DNA from: Alteromonas stellipolaris
Lineage (GTDB): Bacteria > Pseudomonadota > Gammaproteobacteria > Enterobacterales > Alteromonadaceae
Direction of reading: 5' to 3'
Assembly: GCF_001562115.1 (NCBI RefSeq)
Contig: NZ_CP013927.1
Location: 1-64,000 of the forward strand
Length of the DNA: 64,000 nucleotides
This document shows, one piece after another, positions 33,048-40,332 of the stretch. Position 1 is the stretch's first letter. The number at the start of each line of letters is the position of its first letter. Below the pieces are notes generated by a model that saw only the letters and a list, made by a program, of their open reading frames with translations, ran no database searches and had not been told where the DNA came from. Both the position numbers and the translations under genes were made by a program.

Positions 33048-33075
33048 ATAGTGCGGGTTTCGGGAGTTGTGGCAA
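33048..33075 (-). promoter_or_regulatory. Reiterated promoter module 8 (minus strand)
   Basis: On the minus strand, TTGCCA-N16-CACTAT, 35 bases before the ATG at 33012. This is the only copy seen on the minus strand and the same spacing rule holds. Confidence 0.55.
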
Positions 33076-33120
33076 CAAAAGGCCGGAGCGCTAAAAGCGC
33101 AGCATAAAGGGGGTGTTTTT

Positions 33121-33148
33121 TTGAAAAGCGGGTGGGGTATGTGACGTT
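33121..33148 (+). promoter_or_regulatory. Reiterated promoter module 9
   Basis: TTGAAA-N16-GACGTT, 34 bases before ATG 33183. This favours 33183 over the in-frame TTG at 33171. Confidence 0.6.
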
Positions 33149-33182
33149 TAGTGTGTCTTAAAACCACAGCTTGGATGAACCC

Positions 33183-33764
33183 ATGACCGACCATATTACC
33201 GCTGCTTGCTCACCTCATAAAAATGCTAAACGTACTTACTTTGATGGCCAAATACTGGCGAACAATGACTTTGCTATCGGCACAACTTACCGCCGTGAAA
33301 TCACTAGCAAAGGTGTTGAGTTGGTAGTGGATGAAAATGGCCCTTTGGTGGTCAGTGGCAAATCGGTTCGTGGTGCTAACCATGCCAAGCCGTTGGTGGA
33401 TATTTGTAACCGTGATTTTGCGGATTATGTTGGGGAAGCCGAGCAGGTGCATATTCATGCTCAGCAAGGTCGAATTCTTATCACCGTCCATGCAAACGAA
33501 CAAAGACGCGCACAGCGCGAGAAGGATTTTGTAAACGCGGTGAACGCGGGCACACTGACAGAAGGCACCTTATGTGCAGGTATCGGTATGTCTACCGCTG
33601 CTTTACATGACGGTTTCGCCAGTGCGGGATATGAAGTTGATACCCAGTGGATTGCTGATCGCGAACGCAAGTACCTCGATGTGGCAATGCGCAATAACCC
33701 TGCCGTTACATCAAGCACGCGTGTACTCAACAGCCCATTAGAAATGATTGAATTAGACTGGTAA
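33183..33764 (+). CDS. C5-cytosine DNA methyltransferase, N-terminal half (SAM-binding)
   Basis: 193 residues. The last third carries methyltransferase motif I in the form GTLCAGIGMSTAALHDGFASAG (about residues 130-152), followed by …DTQWIADRERKYLDVAMRNNP…, the region that binds S-adenosylmethionine. The first 120 residues are an extra domain I do not recognise. The frame ends in TAA right after ELDW. Motif IV and the remaining motifs continue in the same frame six bases later, so this is half of one enzyme. Either two polypeptides assemble, or the stop is read through, or the gene is inactivated. Confidence 0.75.
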   Translation: MTDHITAACSPHKNAKRTYFDGQILANNDFAIGTTYRREITSKGVELVVDENGPLVVSGKSVRGANHAKPLVDICNRDFADYVGEAEQVHIHAQQGRILITVHANEQRRAQREKDFVNAVNAGTLTEGTLCAGIGMSTAALHDGFASAGYEVDTQWIADRERKYLDVAMRNNPAVTSSTRVLNSPLEMIELDW

Positions 33765-33770
33765 AACAGT

Positions 33771-34580
33771 GTGAACATCTGCCAGTTCTCACTTCCTTGC
33801 ACTGGCCACAGCAAGTCAGGCAAAACAAAAAATAAAATCGCGATTGCAGAACAGCATCCGACTGATGCCGTTGGCGTCTATGGCTACCTAAAAGCGCTAG
33901 ACACTATCAACGCGGCCGTATATCTCAGTGAAAATGTACCAGAAGCTAAAGACAGCGCTTCATACGTGTTGATTAAAGCTACCCTTCAAGCCCTTGGTTA
34001 CAACATCTTTGAAACCATTTTAAATAATGAACAATCAGGCTCTATTGAAAACCGCGAACGTTATTGGTTCGTAGCGGTATCAAAAGGGCTACGTTTAGAC
34101 GCAGAAACGGCTATTCCTTGCTACCCACGTGCTCATAAGCGTCTAGGCGAAATCATGGAGCCTATCGCGGCAAACGACAAAATGTGGTCTGAAAATACCT
34201 ACCTAAAAGAAAAGGCTAAGCTTGATGCCAAAAAAGGCAATGGCTTTACCCGTCAGCTGGTGAATGAAGACACCACACAAGTAGGCACAATCAACCGCCA
34301 CTATACTAAACGTCAGTCTACGCCCCCAATGGTAGCGCGCCCCGATGGTATGGAACGCTTGTTAACACCGGTAGAGCATGCAAGAGCGAAGCAATGCAAT
34401 GAGGCGCTGGGGGCTGATACCCCAATGACCACGGCGCATGAAGGTTTGGGACAAGGTATCGATATGAAACAAGGCGAAGGCATGGCCAAGTGGATTGCCA
34501 TGGCAGTTTGCCACCTTGTTAAAGCGCCCCGTCAAACCATGACAACCCAGTTTGAGTTTCTAGACCTCATGCTTGCCTAA
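33771..34580 (+). CDS. C5-cytosine DNA methyltransferase, C-terminal half (catalytic)
   Basis: 269 residues from GTG 33771, in the same frame as the preceding half and separated from it by TAA and two codons. It holds motif IV with the catalytic Cys (FSLPCTGHS, Cys near residue 9), motif VI ENV (…YLSENVPEAKDS…) and motif VIII with …IENRERYWFVAVSKG…; near the end …RLLTPVEHARAKQ… fits motif IX/X. There is no good ribosome-binding site before the GTG. Possible roles are protection against host restriction during transfer. An intrinsic terminator follows. Confidence 0.75.
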   Translation: MNICQFSLPCTGHSKSGKTKNKIAIAEQHPTDAVGVYGYLKALDTINAAVYLSENVPEAKDSASYVLIKATLQALGYNIFETILNNEQSGSIENRERYWFVAVSKGLRLDAETAIPCYPRAHKRLGEIMEPIAANDKMWSENTYLKEKAKLDAKKGNGFTRQLVNEDTTQVGTINRHYTKRQSTPPMVARPDGMERLLTPVEHARAKQCNEALGADTPMTTAHEGLGQGIDMKQGEGMAKWIAMAVCHLVKAPRQTMTTQFEFLDLMLA

Positions 34581-34592
34581 TCACGGGAAACG

Positions 34593-34613
34593 CCGCCCAC
34601 GGGCGGTTTTTTT
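34593..34613 (+). terminator. Intrinsic terminator
   Basis: CCGCCC-AC-GGGCGG followed by TTTTTTT, directly after the methyltransferase. Confidence 0.85.
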
Positions 34614-34684
34614 AGCCCCCTGGTCGCTACCGCTTATGGGCAAAATAAAAGCGTAAGCAATGGATAAGTGACCACGGCGTTTTA

Positions 34685-34712
34685 TTGCATCTCTTGCCAA
34701 TATCATCACGTT
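34685..34712 (+). promoter_or_regulatory. Reiterated promoter module 10
   Basis: TTGCAT-N16-CACGTT, 32 bases before ATG 34745. A degenerate intergenic repeat (34623-34690) leads into it. Confidence 0.65.
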
Positions 34713-34744
34713 GAATAGGTAATCAACTGACAACAGGAATACTC

Positions 34745-35356
34745 ATGAACGTCGATATTTTAGCAACTAGAGTGCTGGCGCCCCTTGTTTGGAATTGGGA
34801 ACACTATGAAGACAAGCCTTATACCCATGTCAAAAATCAGATTGTGACCGCTATTGAAAAAGTCTCAATTGAAGGCGCTGCACCGCACTGGCGTATCGTC
34901 GCAATGGCCCAAACGCTTCCCGATTTCTTGGCGCAAATCGTACGTGCACGCGGCGAAGCGTGCTGCTATGGATTGATGAAGCGTGGTGGCGGCAAGTTAA
35001 GTGTTGGCACGTATATGAGCCAATTTGAGAAAGGCTTTCATATGAAAGAGTTTATCGACATAGTTCATTTTGCCAGTGCCTTTGAAGGCGTTACCTTTAA
35101 GCGCGAAGACTTACCTACCCAAGGGAAGGGGAGTCGCATGGGTAAGTCATTGTTGAATGACATCGATACCCTACCTTGCTTTTCGTCTACACAAGACGGT
35201 CGTTGCCATATTGGTCAGCCTGAAACCTCATTACATGGGGTGGCCATTTATGAAGTGCTTACCCTCTTGTATCAACATCCCACTATTGGGTTCAAAGAGC
35301 GCCACGAAATTGCCCAACGACTAGGCGAAATGGAAACCTCATCAATCCCTTTTTAA
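34745..35356 (+). CDS. Unknown 203-aa element protein
   Basis: A soluble protein; …MAQTLPDFLAQIVRARGEACCYGLMKRGGGKLSVG… is its most distinctive stretch. No motif I can name. It has its own promoter module. Codon use and length match the neighbouring unknowns. Confidence 0.65.
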   Translation: MNVDILATRVLAPLVWNWEHYEDKPYTHVKNQIVTAIEKVSIEGAAPHWRIVAMAQTLPDFLAQIVRARGEACCYGLMKRGGGKLSVGTYMSQFEKGFHMKEFIDIVHFASAFEGVTFKREDLPTQGKGSRMGKSLLNDIDTLPCFSSTQDGRCHIGQPETSLHGVAIYEVLTLLYQHPTIGFKERHEIAQRLGEMETSSIPF

Positions 35357-35370
35357 CACTCGGCACTTAT

Positions 35371-35398
35371 TTGCAATCTCCCCTTTGATTGGCACGTT
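35371..35398 (+). promoter_or_regulatory. Reiterated promoter module 11
   Basis: TTGCAA-N16-CACGTT, 37 bases before ATG 35436. It serves a small ORF and probably the gene after it. Confidence 0.7.
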
Positions 35399-35435
35399 GA
35401 ACCTATCTTAATCAAGCCAATTTTAAGGGGGGCTT

Positions 35436-35600
35436 ATGAAATACCGCGTGATCCTAAATGCCGAAGATGGCTGCTACACCCTGAAGGATAACTTCACCTC
35501 AAGAAGTGCCGCAGAGCGCTATATCACGAACAACGCGGACCGTTATGGCGAAGGCCAATCGCTGTTTGTTGAACCGTACTCGCCTAATGCTTATTTCTAG
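35436..35600 (+). CDS. 54-aa small element protein
   Basis: MKYRVILNAEDGCYTLKDNF…, a compact beta-alpha-type sequence with no known motif. AAGGGGGG lies six bases before the ATG, a very strong ribosome-binding site, and a promoter module precedes it. The stop is followed by a GCCCTG-TTTT-CAGGGC hairpin without a T-run, so read-through into the next gene is likely. Confidence 0.65.
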   Translation: MKYRVILNAEDGCYTLKDNFTSRSAAERYITNNADRYGEGQSLFVEPYSPNAYF

Positions 35601-35642
35601 CCCTGTTTTCAGGGCCTCAGCACAGCTTTAAAGGAATTCACT

Positions 35643-36326
35643 ATGTCATATTTTGTTTTGTTTAACCGTGAAGTTGTCGCCACCACACTTCTCAACATTA
35701 GCGAGGAAGACAAGGCCACGTTGAACCTCGATATATTAGCCGAGAACTACCTCATTGATATTGATGTTTTTGCCGCCATTGAGCTTGGTGGCGATAATAA
35801 TGTGGTTGACGAATTAGGCTACATTTCACGCCGTTGGCATGTTGCTGCTTTTGGGGCCTCAAAAGGCGATATTATGGGGGAAGTGGCAGGGAAGGGCGCC
35901 AAAGCTTGTTATGATAAATTCCTGCGCCCCAATGGCCGCGTGACGAAAGCGTCAACACACATTAAAGCGTATGAACATGCCCTTGAAGAAACCAAGGTCA
36001 TAGACCCAAAAGACTTTGCTGATAGCTTAGCCGGTGTCTCCCTTCACCCTGCGTTTTATGACTCACTGGAAGAGAACCCAAATCCCATCGCGCCATCGGT
36101 TAAACAGTGGATGGATTCATGGGCTTGTTTCTCCCTAATAGAAGATAGCGGGGATTACCGCATTGAACGCCCCCAAGATAATCTAGACGCCATTGCCATT
36201 CTTGCCGCCTTCTCTTTGATGGTAAGCAAAGGTGACGATGACTACACCATTCCAGTAGGCAATGGTTTTGCACAGCAGCTCAGCAATTCAAGACGCCGCT
36301 CCACCCCTTATCACATCGCCGCATAA
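35643..36326 (+). CDS. Unknown 227-aa element protein
   Basis: A soluble alpha-helical protein (…FDLEENPNPIAPSVKQWMDSWACFSLIEDSGDYRIERP…-like middle). No family recognised. It follows the 54-residue gene by 42 bases without its own promoter module, so both form one unit. AAAGGAATT precedes the ATG. Confidence 0.65.
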   Translation: MSYFVLFNREVVATTLLNISEEDKATLNLDILAENYLIDIDVFAAIELGGDNNVVDELGYISRRWHVAAFGASKGDIMGEVAGKGAKACYDKFLRPNGRVTKASTHIKAYEHALEETKVIDPKDFADSLAGVSLHPAFYDSLEENPNPIAPSVKQWMDSWACFSLIEDSGDYRIERPQDNLDAIAILAAFSLMVSKGDDDYTIPVGNGFAQQLSNSRRRSTPYHIAA

Positions 36327-36404
36327 ACGCCCATGCTTGCCTCAGCACATACGCTGGGGCCTTAAATGCCGCTAACACACCTTCTATTTATGGGAACGAA
36401 ACAA

Positions 36405-36917
36405 ATGAGTACAAAAAGAAAAGAAGCTTTTGATATACCTGGCATCAATAACCAACTATGCGCGTTAGGCTTCAGTTTGGGTATTGATTATAACAACGAT
36501 GATGCATTAAGCGTGATTGAACAACGAGGACAAAGCACAGGTATTTGTACCTTTTATGTGGGGGAGCAGTGTTACTGGGTTGCCCCGCATAGCTACAAAC
36601 TTGATGTAGACACCGTTTACAGCTTTAACAGCAGTTTATGGAAAATAAGAGCTCAGGTGAAAGAGAGCCCATACCATGTGTTTGAGAATACAAAGGTGAA
36701 AAGAGACCTGCAAAAGCAAGTGCGGCCAAATAGGCGCGTCATGGACGTTAATCAGAAAGCCCAAAAGGCGCTACTACGAGATGTTCAAGGCACACAATTT
36801 ATATATGTCTATTCCAGTTCGCTTGTGGGCAATTTTGACATTACCTTGCTGGGCGAATCTGTCACCAATGCGCACACCTTAAAAGAGTACTTCAATATCG
36901 ATAGTCACGGGCAGTAA
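36405..36917 (+). CDS. Unknown 170-aa element protein
   Basis: A soluble basic protein with a Lys/Arg-rich centre (…VKRDLQKQVRPNRRVMDVNQKAQKALLRDVQG…). ATG 36405 has TGGGAACG upstream; an earlier ATG at 36366 lacks one. The leader contains CCTCAGCACA, also present before the previous gene. Unknown function. Confidence 0.6.
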   Translation: MSTKRKEAFDIPGINNQLCALGFSLGIDYNNDDALSVIEQRGQSTGICTFYVGEQCYWVAPHSYKLDVDTVYSFNSSLWKIRAQVKESPYHVFENTKVKRDLQKQVRPNRRVMDVNQKAQKALLRDVQGTQFIYVYSSSLVGNFDITLLGESVTNAHTLKEYFNIDSHGQ

Positions 36918-36988
36918 AGCCCGTTTCACTGGCCCCTCGTTTTCAATGACAAATGGAAAAAGGCAATCATCAGAACGGGGGCGCTTTT

Positions 36989-37016
36989 TTGCAACTTTAC
37001 CACCAGCTTGCACAGT
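36989..37016 (+). promoter_or_regulatory. Reiterated promoter module 12
   Basis: TTGCAA-N16-CACAGT, 33 bases before ATG 37050. The TTG at 37008, which could look like a start, lies inside the spacer. Confidence 0.65.
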
Positions 37017-37049
37017 AGACCTGTACCCAATGACCTGTCGGAGAATGAT

Positions 37050-37424
37050 ATGAGCAAGCTAACTAAATACCTTGAACCCGTTTCACAACCTCTATTACCT
37101 TCACGCGCAAACATCACGCTTGTATTGCACGAGCCGCGCAGTGACCTTGGCTTAACTTTCGCAATGGCTTCATTGCCATTCATCATGAAAGAAATGCCAC
37201 AAGTGAAAGGCACCGGCTGCGTTATCCCTAATATTGGGTATGTATTAAATGATGGCCTTACCCAATTTGAACGTATCGAAGCCTTGCTGGTGGAAGATTT
37301 GGGTATTGCACACAATGTTACCCATATCGAAATGATCGCGTTAAACGGTGAAGAAACCGCTTTCGTTGTTACGTTCAATATCAATGTTGCACTTCCAGCA
37401 CGCACAGCAAAACTGGCTGCGTAA
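37050..37424 (+). CDS. Unknown 124-aa element protein
   Basis: A soluble alpha/beta protein (…SRANITLVLHEPRSDLGLTFAMASLPFIMKEMPQVKG…). No family recognised. CGGAGAA precedes the ATG. Flanked by its own promoter and terminator. Confidence 0.65.
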   Translation: MSKLTKYLEPVSQPLLPSRANITLVLHEPRSDLGLTFAMASLPFIMKEMPQVKGTGCVIPNIGYVLNDGLTQFERIEALLVEDLGIAHNVTHIEMIALNGEETAFVVTFNINVALPARTAKLAA

Positions 37425-37443
37425 CCTGTTACACCTCCCGTTT

Positions 37444-37468
37444 GCCCCTCCTGTTAGGGGCTTTTTTT
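37444..37468 (+). terminator. Intrinsic terminator
   Basis: GCCCCT-CCTGTT-AGGGGC followed by TTTTTTT. Confidence 0.85.
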
Positions 37469-37502
37469 GCCTGTTTTTTCCTCGCCTTCAAGCGCCATTT
37501 AT

Positions 37503-37530
37503 TTGCAGGTTTCGACCACAATGCAACGTT
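37503..37530 (+). promoter_or_regulatory. Reiterated promoter module 13
   Basis: TTGCAG-N16-AACGTT. The next plausible start codon, ATG 37601, is 70 bases downstream, a longer leader than elsewhere. Confidence 0.6.
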
Positions 37531-37600
37531 AGGTTATCCCAACAAAACGGGAACACGCCTTCATCGCCATCATCCCAGTTTCAATATTATGAGGTTTATT

Positions 37601-37990
37601 ATGTTTGTTACCGCCAATCGATTACCCATTACACGTACAGAGCATTTAGCCGTAGGTAGCCAAGTGAGCATCAGTTCAGGCATGGGCGGCACCTACACGC
37701 TGGTGGTGAAGGCCACAGATAACGGCACGTTTAAGTTTGGGGGTTCACCTAATCAAGACCTGCCCAGCTATTTTAAGAACGCCTCATTCTCTGCAGAGGA
37801 AGTGAAAACAGACTGCTTTGTGTTAATGCCTAACCTTGATTACGGTCTTTTCCAAGAACACATCAACGCTGCAAAAGCCGCTGGATACCAAACCCATGAA
37901 GAGATATGCGAAGCCATCGGGAAAGTAAATGGCTTGTCAGCCCCGACGATAGCGCGGTGGATTTCTCGCTCAGACAAACTTGTGTATTGA
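37601..37990 (+). CDS. Unknown 129-aa element protein
   Basis: N-terminal beta-like half (…GSQVSISSGMGGTYTLVVKAT…) and a C-terminal helix-turn-helix-like half (…YQTHEEICEAIGKVNGLSAPTIARWISRSDKLVY), suggesting DNA binding. ATG 37601 has TGAGG eight bases upstream; an earlier ATG (37589) in frame lacks a site. The frame stays open leftward through the promoter and terminator, but that part is not coding. Confidence 0.6.
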   Translation: MFVTANRLPITRTEHLAVGSQVSISSGMGGTYTLVVKATDNGTFKFGGSPNQDLPSYFKNASFSAEEVKTDCFVLMPNLDYGLFQEHINAAKAAGYQTHEEICEAIGKVNGLSAPTIARWISRSDKLVY

Positions 37991-38048
37991 GTGGGAGGAC
38001 AAGCAAGGGGGAGTTGCACCCCCTCTATCACCCAAGCGACACCTTTAT

Positions 38049-38076
38049 TTGCAGCCACCTTGTTAAATGGCACGTT
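38049..38076 (+). promoter_or_regulatory. Reiterated promoter module 14
   Basis: TTGCAG-N16-CACGTT, 33 bases before ATG 38110. Confidence 0.65.
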
Positions 38077-38109
38077 AGCAAAGTACTTAATTAAACCGGA
38101 GCAGCCATC

Positions 38110-38384
38110 ATGGATTCATCAATACAGCCACCCGCGCAAACTAAACCCCCCGTTAAAGTCATGACTTACGACGAGCGCGTAGCCAAGATGACAAAATTTG
38201 CGGATTGCGAATACCAGCTAACCCTTGCTAAAAAACCGTGCGTAGATTTGTCACACAAGCCAAAAAGGAAACGACCTTGGCCGATAAGCTACGCTATGAC
38301 GATGCCCGTAAAAGAGCCGAGCAGGTACTCAGAAAGCTGCGCCAGAACATCTTTGACCTAGAAGATAAGTTTACCGCGCCTTAA
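38110..38384 (+). pseudogene. Frameshifted small gene (A6 tract)
   Basis: The frame from ATG 38110 reads MDSSIQPPAQTKPPVK…CEYQLTLAKK. At GCTAAAAAACCG (about 38227) the coding pattern moves to the -1 frame, where a helical, charged tail follows (RRFVTQAKKETTLADK, then LRKLRQNIFDLEDK), ending at 38384. In the original frame the sequence after this point is Pro/Ser/Arg-rich and unlike a protein. One added A would restore a single protein of about 90 residues. So this is a homopolymer indel, a sequencing error, or -1 frameshifting on the A6 run. Confidence 0.6.
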
Positions 38385-38687
38385 CCACCCCCGAGCAGCG
38401 TGCCAGGTGCGGCCGCTGCATTCCCTATGCTGCCCCTTGTTCGCTACCGCTTTCTGGGCAGTCTTTTTATTTATGGTGAAAGTCGGCAGGGGAAACACGC
38501 CCCCTTGCCCTATGGGTGCGCCTTGCGCATTCTTTTAGTCACTGGAAATGAAACCTTCACGCACCGTGAACTCCTACATGGGTATACATGGTGATATTCA
38601 TCTAACCGCCACCCCCCTTCATTTTTTGTATGTCATCGCCGTAGGCGTTCAAACAGTTTGCATATCAGCCCGAAAAACAGTGCTTTT
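38385..38687. other. 300-bp spacer without a convincing gene
   Basis: Short frames exist on the plus strand (for example 38400-38594) but they lack ribosome-binding sites and protein-like composition. It contains another TTCGCTACCGCTT block (about 38440), linking it to the dispersed intergenic repeat. Its right end is the next promoter module. Confidence 0.5.
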
Positions 38688-38715
38688 TTGTCAACTTCTC
38701 CCGAGTTGGCACATT
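38688..38715 (+). promoter_or_regulatory. Reiterated promoter module 15
   Basis: TTGTCA-N16-CACATT, 31 bases before ATG 38747. Confidence 0.65.
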
Positions 38716-38746
38716 GAGTTAACCCAATGAGCACAAAGGAAAGGCT

Positions 38747-39772
38747 ATGTATAACGCTGATATGTTTGATTTTTCAGGTAGCAACCTCAACGCTGAATCT
38801 GTGAGCTTCAGAGAAGAACTGATCCGCCACTATGCAAAAGAGCACAACACAATATTTTTCTGTAACCACAGTGCTGGTAAAGACTCACAAGCGATGTACC
38901 ACACCATCAAACGTCTAGTAAGACCTGACCAAATCGTCGTTGTTCACGCTAACCTAGGCCGTGTGGAGCATGAAGAGGTTATCGAACACATCGAAGCCAC
39001 CGTGGATGGCTTGCCCGTTAATGTCGTTCAAAACAAAGTGAAAGACTTCATTGGCATGGTATTGCTTAGAGGTATGTTCCCTTCACCACAATACCGCCAG
39101 TGCACCAGCGACTTAAAGACTGGCCCACTCGATGTCTTCATTCGTAGAGTAATGAAAGAGCGTGGCGCGAAAGTGGCTTTTAACTGTATTGGATTAAGAG
39201 CCGAAGAATCTCGCCAACGTGCGATGAAAAACCCTCTATGGATAAACAAGCGCCTTACCCTAAAGCCAAACAAAAAAGGTGTAGTCGCTAGAACCGTGTT
39301 TGATTGGATGCCGATTTTCTCTCTTAAGACGGATGAAGTGTTCGATACCATTTATAACGCAGGTCAAACACCTCACCCTGCTTACGGTGAACGTGGCGAG
39401 AAGTACAGCCGGTTAAGTTGCCGCTTTTGTATCATGGGGTGCAAGCAAGATATCGCACATGGGGCGCAAACATACCCAGACCACTACGCACAAATCATTG
39501 CTCTGGAAAACGTTACTGGCCACACCATGTTTTGTCGCAAAGTAAAAGGTGAAACCGTGCCCTATAGCTTGGCTGAAAAAGCAGGGATAGCACCAGACCT
39601 TAACGCAGTGAGAATGCATGAAGCTGCGCTTATCGCAGAGCGTGAAACGCTGATTGCACAGAAGGCCGAGCGTGACGAAGAGAAAGCCTTGGCAAGACAG
39701 GCAAGAGCCGCTGACAGTGCCAAGCGCGCTAATCGTAAACGGGATGGACTCACCGCAGACATGTTTGGGTAG
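38747..39772 (+). CDS. PP-loop / PAPS-reductase-family protein
   Basis: 341 residues. A PP-loop NHSAGKDSQAMYH (about residue 43) is the ATP-pyrophosphatase motif of PAPS reductase, DndC and related thiolation enzymes, followed by …VVVHANLGRVEHEE… and …YRQCTSDLKTGPLDVFIRR…. Later a Cys cluster LSCRFCIMGC (about 225-235) could bind an Fe-S cluster. The C-terminal 60 residues are a charged coiled coil. It could modify DNA or RNA with sulfur, but no dndBDE or ptx partners are near. AAGGAAAGG precedes the ATG. Own promoter module. Confidence 0.8.
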   Translation: MYNADMFDFSGSNLNAESVSFREELIRHYAKEHNTIFFCNHSAGKDSQAMYHTIKRLVRPDQIVVVHANLGRVEHEEVIEHIEATVDGLPVNVVQNKVKDFIGMVLLRGMFPSPQYRQCTSDLKTGPLDVFIRRVMKERGAKVAFNCIGLRAEESRQRAMKNPLWINKRLTLKPNKKGVVARTVFDWMPIFSLKTDEVFDTIYNAGQTPHPAYGERGEKYSRLSCRFCIMGCKQDIAHGAQTYPDHYAQIIALENVTGHTMFCRKVKGETVPYSLAEKAGIAPDLNAVRMHEAALIAERETLIAQKAERDEEKALARQARAADSAKRANRKRDGLTADMFG

Positions 39773-39897
39773 GGGGCGTCCTCCCCCTTATATCTCTATT
39801 ACAAATATATACGCTGGTGGGGTGTCTGAGCCCCCCTTTGTGCAAGAGATTGGCTTTTTGGGTAAAGTACATATATATACTCTTATTGCATATTGGT

Positions 39898-39926
39898 GTA
39901 TAATTATACGCATAGGATAATGCGTA
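39898..39926. promoter_or_regulatory. Promoter/operator of the Xre-RES operon
   Basis: TATAAT (39899-39904) lies inside the palindrome GTATAATTATAC (39898-39909). It overlaps a second dyad, TACGCAT-N6-ATGCGTA (39907-39926), directly before the antitoxin gene. Binding by the antitoxin complex would cover the -10 and block transcription, the usual toxin-antitoxin autorepression. Confidence 0.7.
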
Positions 39927-39939
39927 CGGGAGCGTTTCT

Positions 39940-40329
39940 ATGACAACAACAGCGAATACCCTCGAAAGATTTGATAGTGCTCAAGTGGCTCAAACCAGCT
40001 TGAAAGCGTTTTTCAATATCTGCGAGAAGTGGAAATTAAGTACCGATGAAATCATTCGATTACTGGGGGAGCCTAGCAGAGCGACGTTTTTCAAATGGAA
40101 ACGTGGTGAAGTTACCAAGCTTTCTCCGGATCAGCTTACCCGTATTTCTATCGTCTTAGGTGTCTATAAAGCTCTGCGTTTATTGTTCCCCACTGCGGAA
40201 CAGGCGCATGCTTGGATAAACAAGCCTAATTCCCACTTTGGTGGCCGACCTGCTAAAGATCAGTTTTGCCAAGGTAGCATGCTTACTATGCTTGATTTAC
40301 GCCGCTATCTAGATGCTGTTCGGGGATAG
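39940..40329 (+). CDS. Xre/MbcA/ParS-type antitoxin
   Basis: 129 residues. N-terminal Xre-like helix-turn-helix (…TDEIIRLLGEPSRATFFKWKRGEV…) and the C-terminal toxin-binding domain (…TRISIVLGVYKALRLLFPTAEQAHAWINKPNSHFGGRPAKDQF…) with the conserved NxxFGGxxP motif. It pairs with the RES toxin that starts three bases after its stop. It would bind the toxin's active site and repress its own operator. Confidence 0.92.
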   Translation: MTTTANTLERFDSAQVAQTSLKAFFNICEKWKLSTDEIIRLLGEPSRATFFKWKRGEVTKLSPDQLTRISIVLGVYKALRLLFPTAEQAHAWINKPNSHFGGRPAKDQFCQGSMLTMLDLRRYLDAVRG

Positions 40330-40332
40330 CTG

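Noticed and set aside
38400..38730. Two plus-strand ORFs of 60-64 aa
   Set aside because: No ribosome-binding site, Pro/Leu/Arg-rich nonsense composition, and the end overlaps a promoter module.
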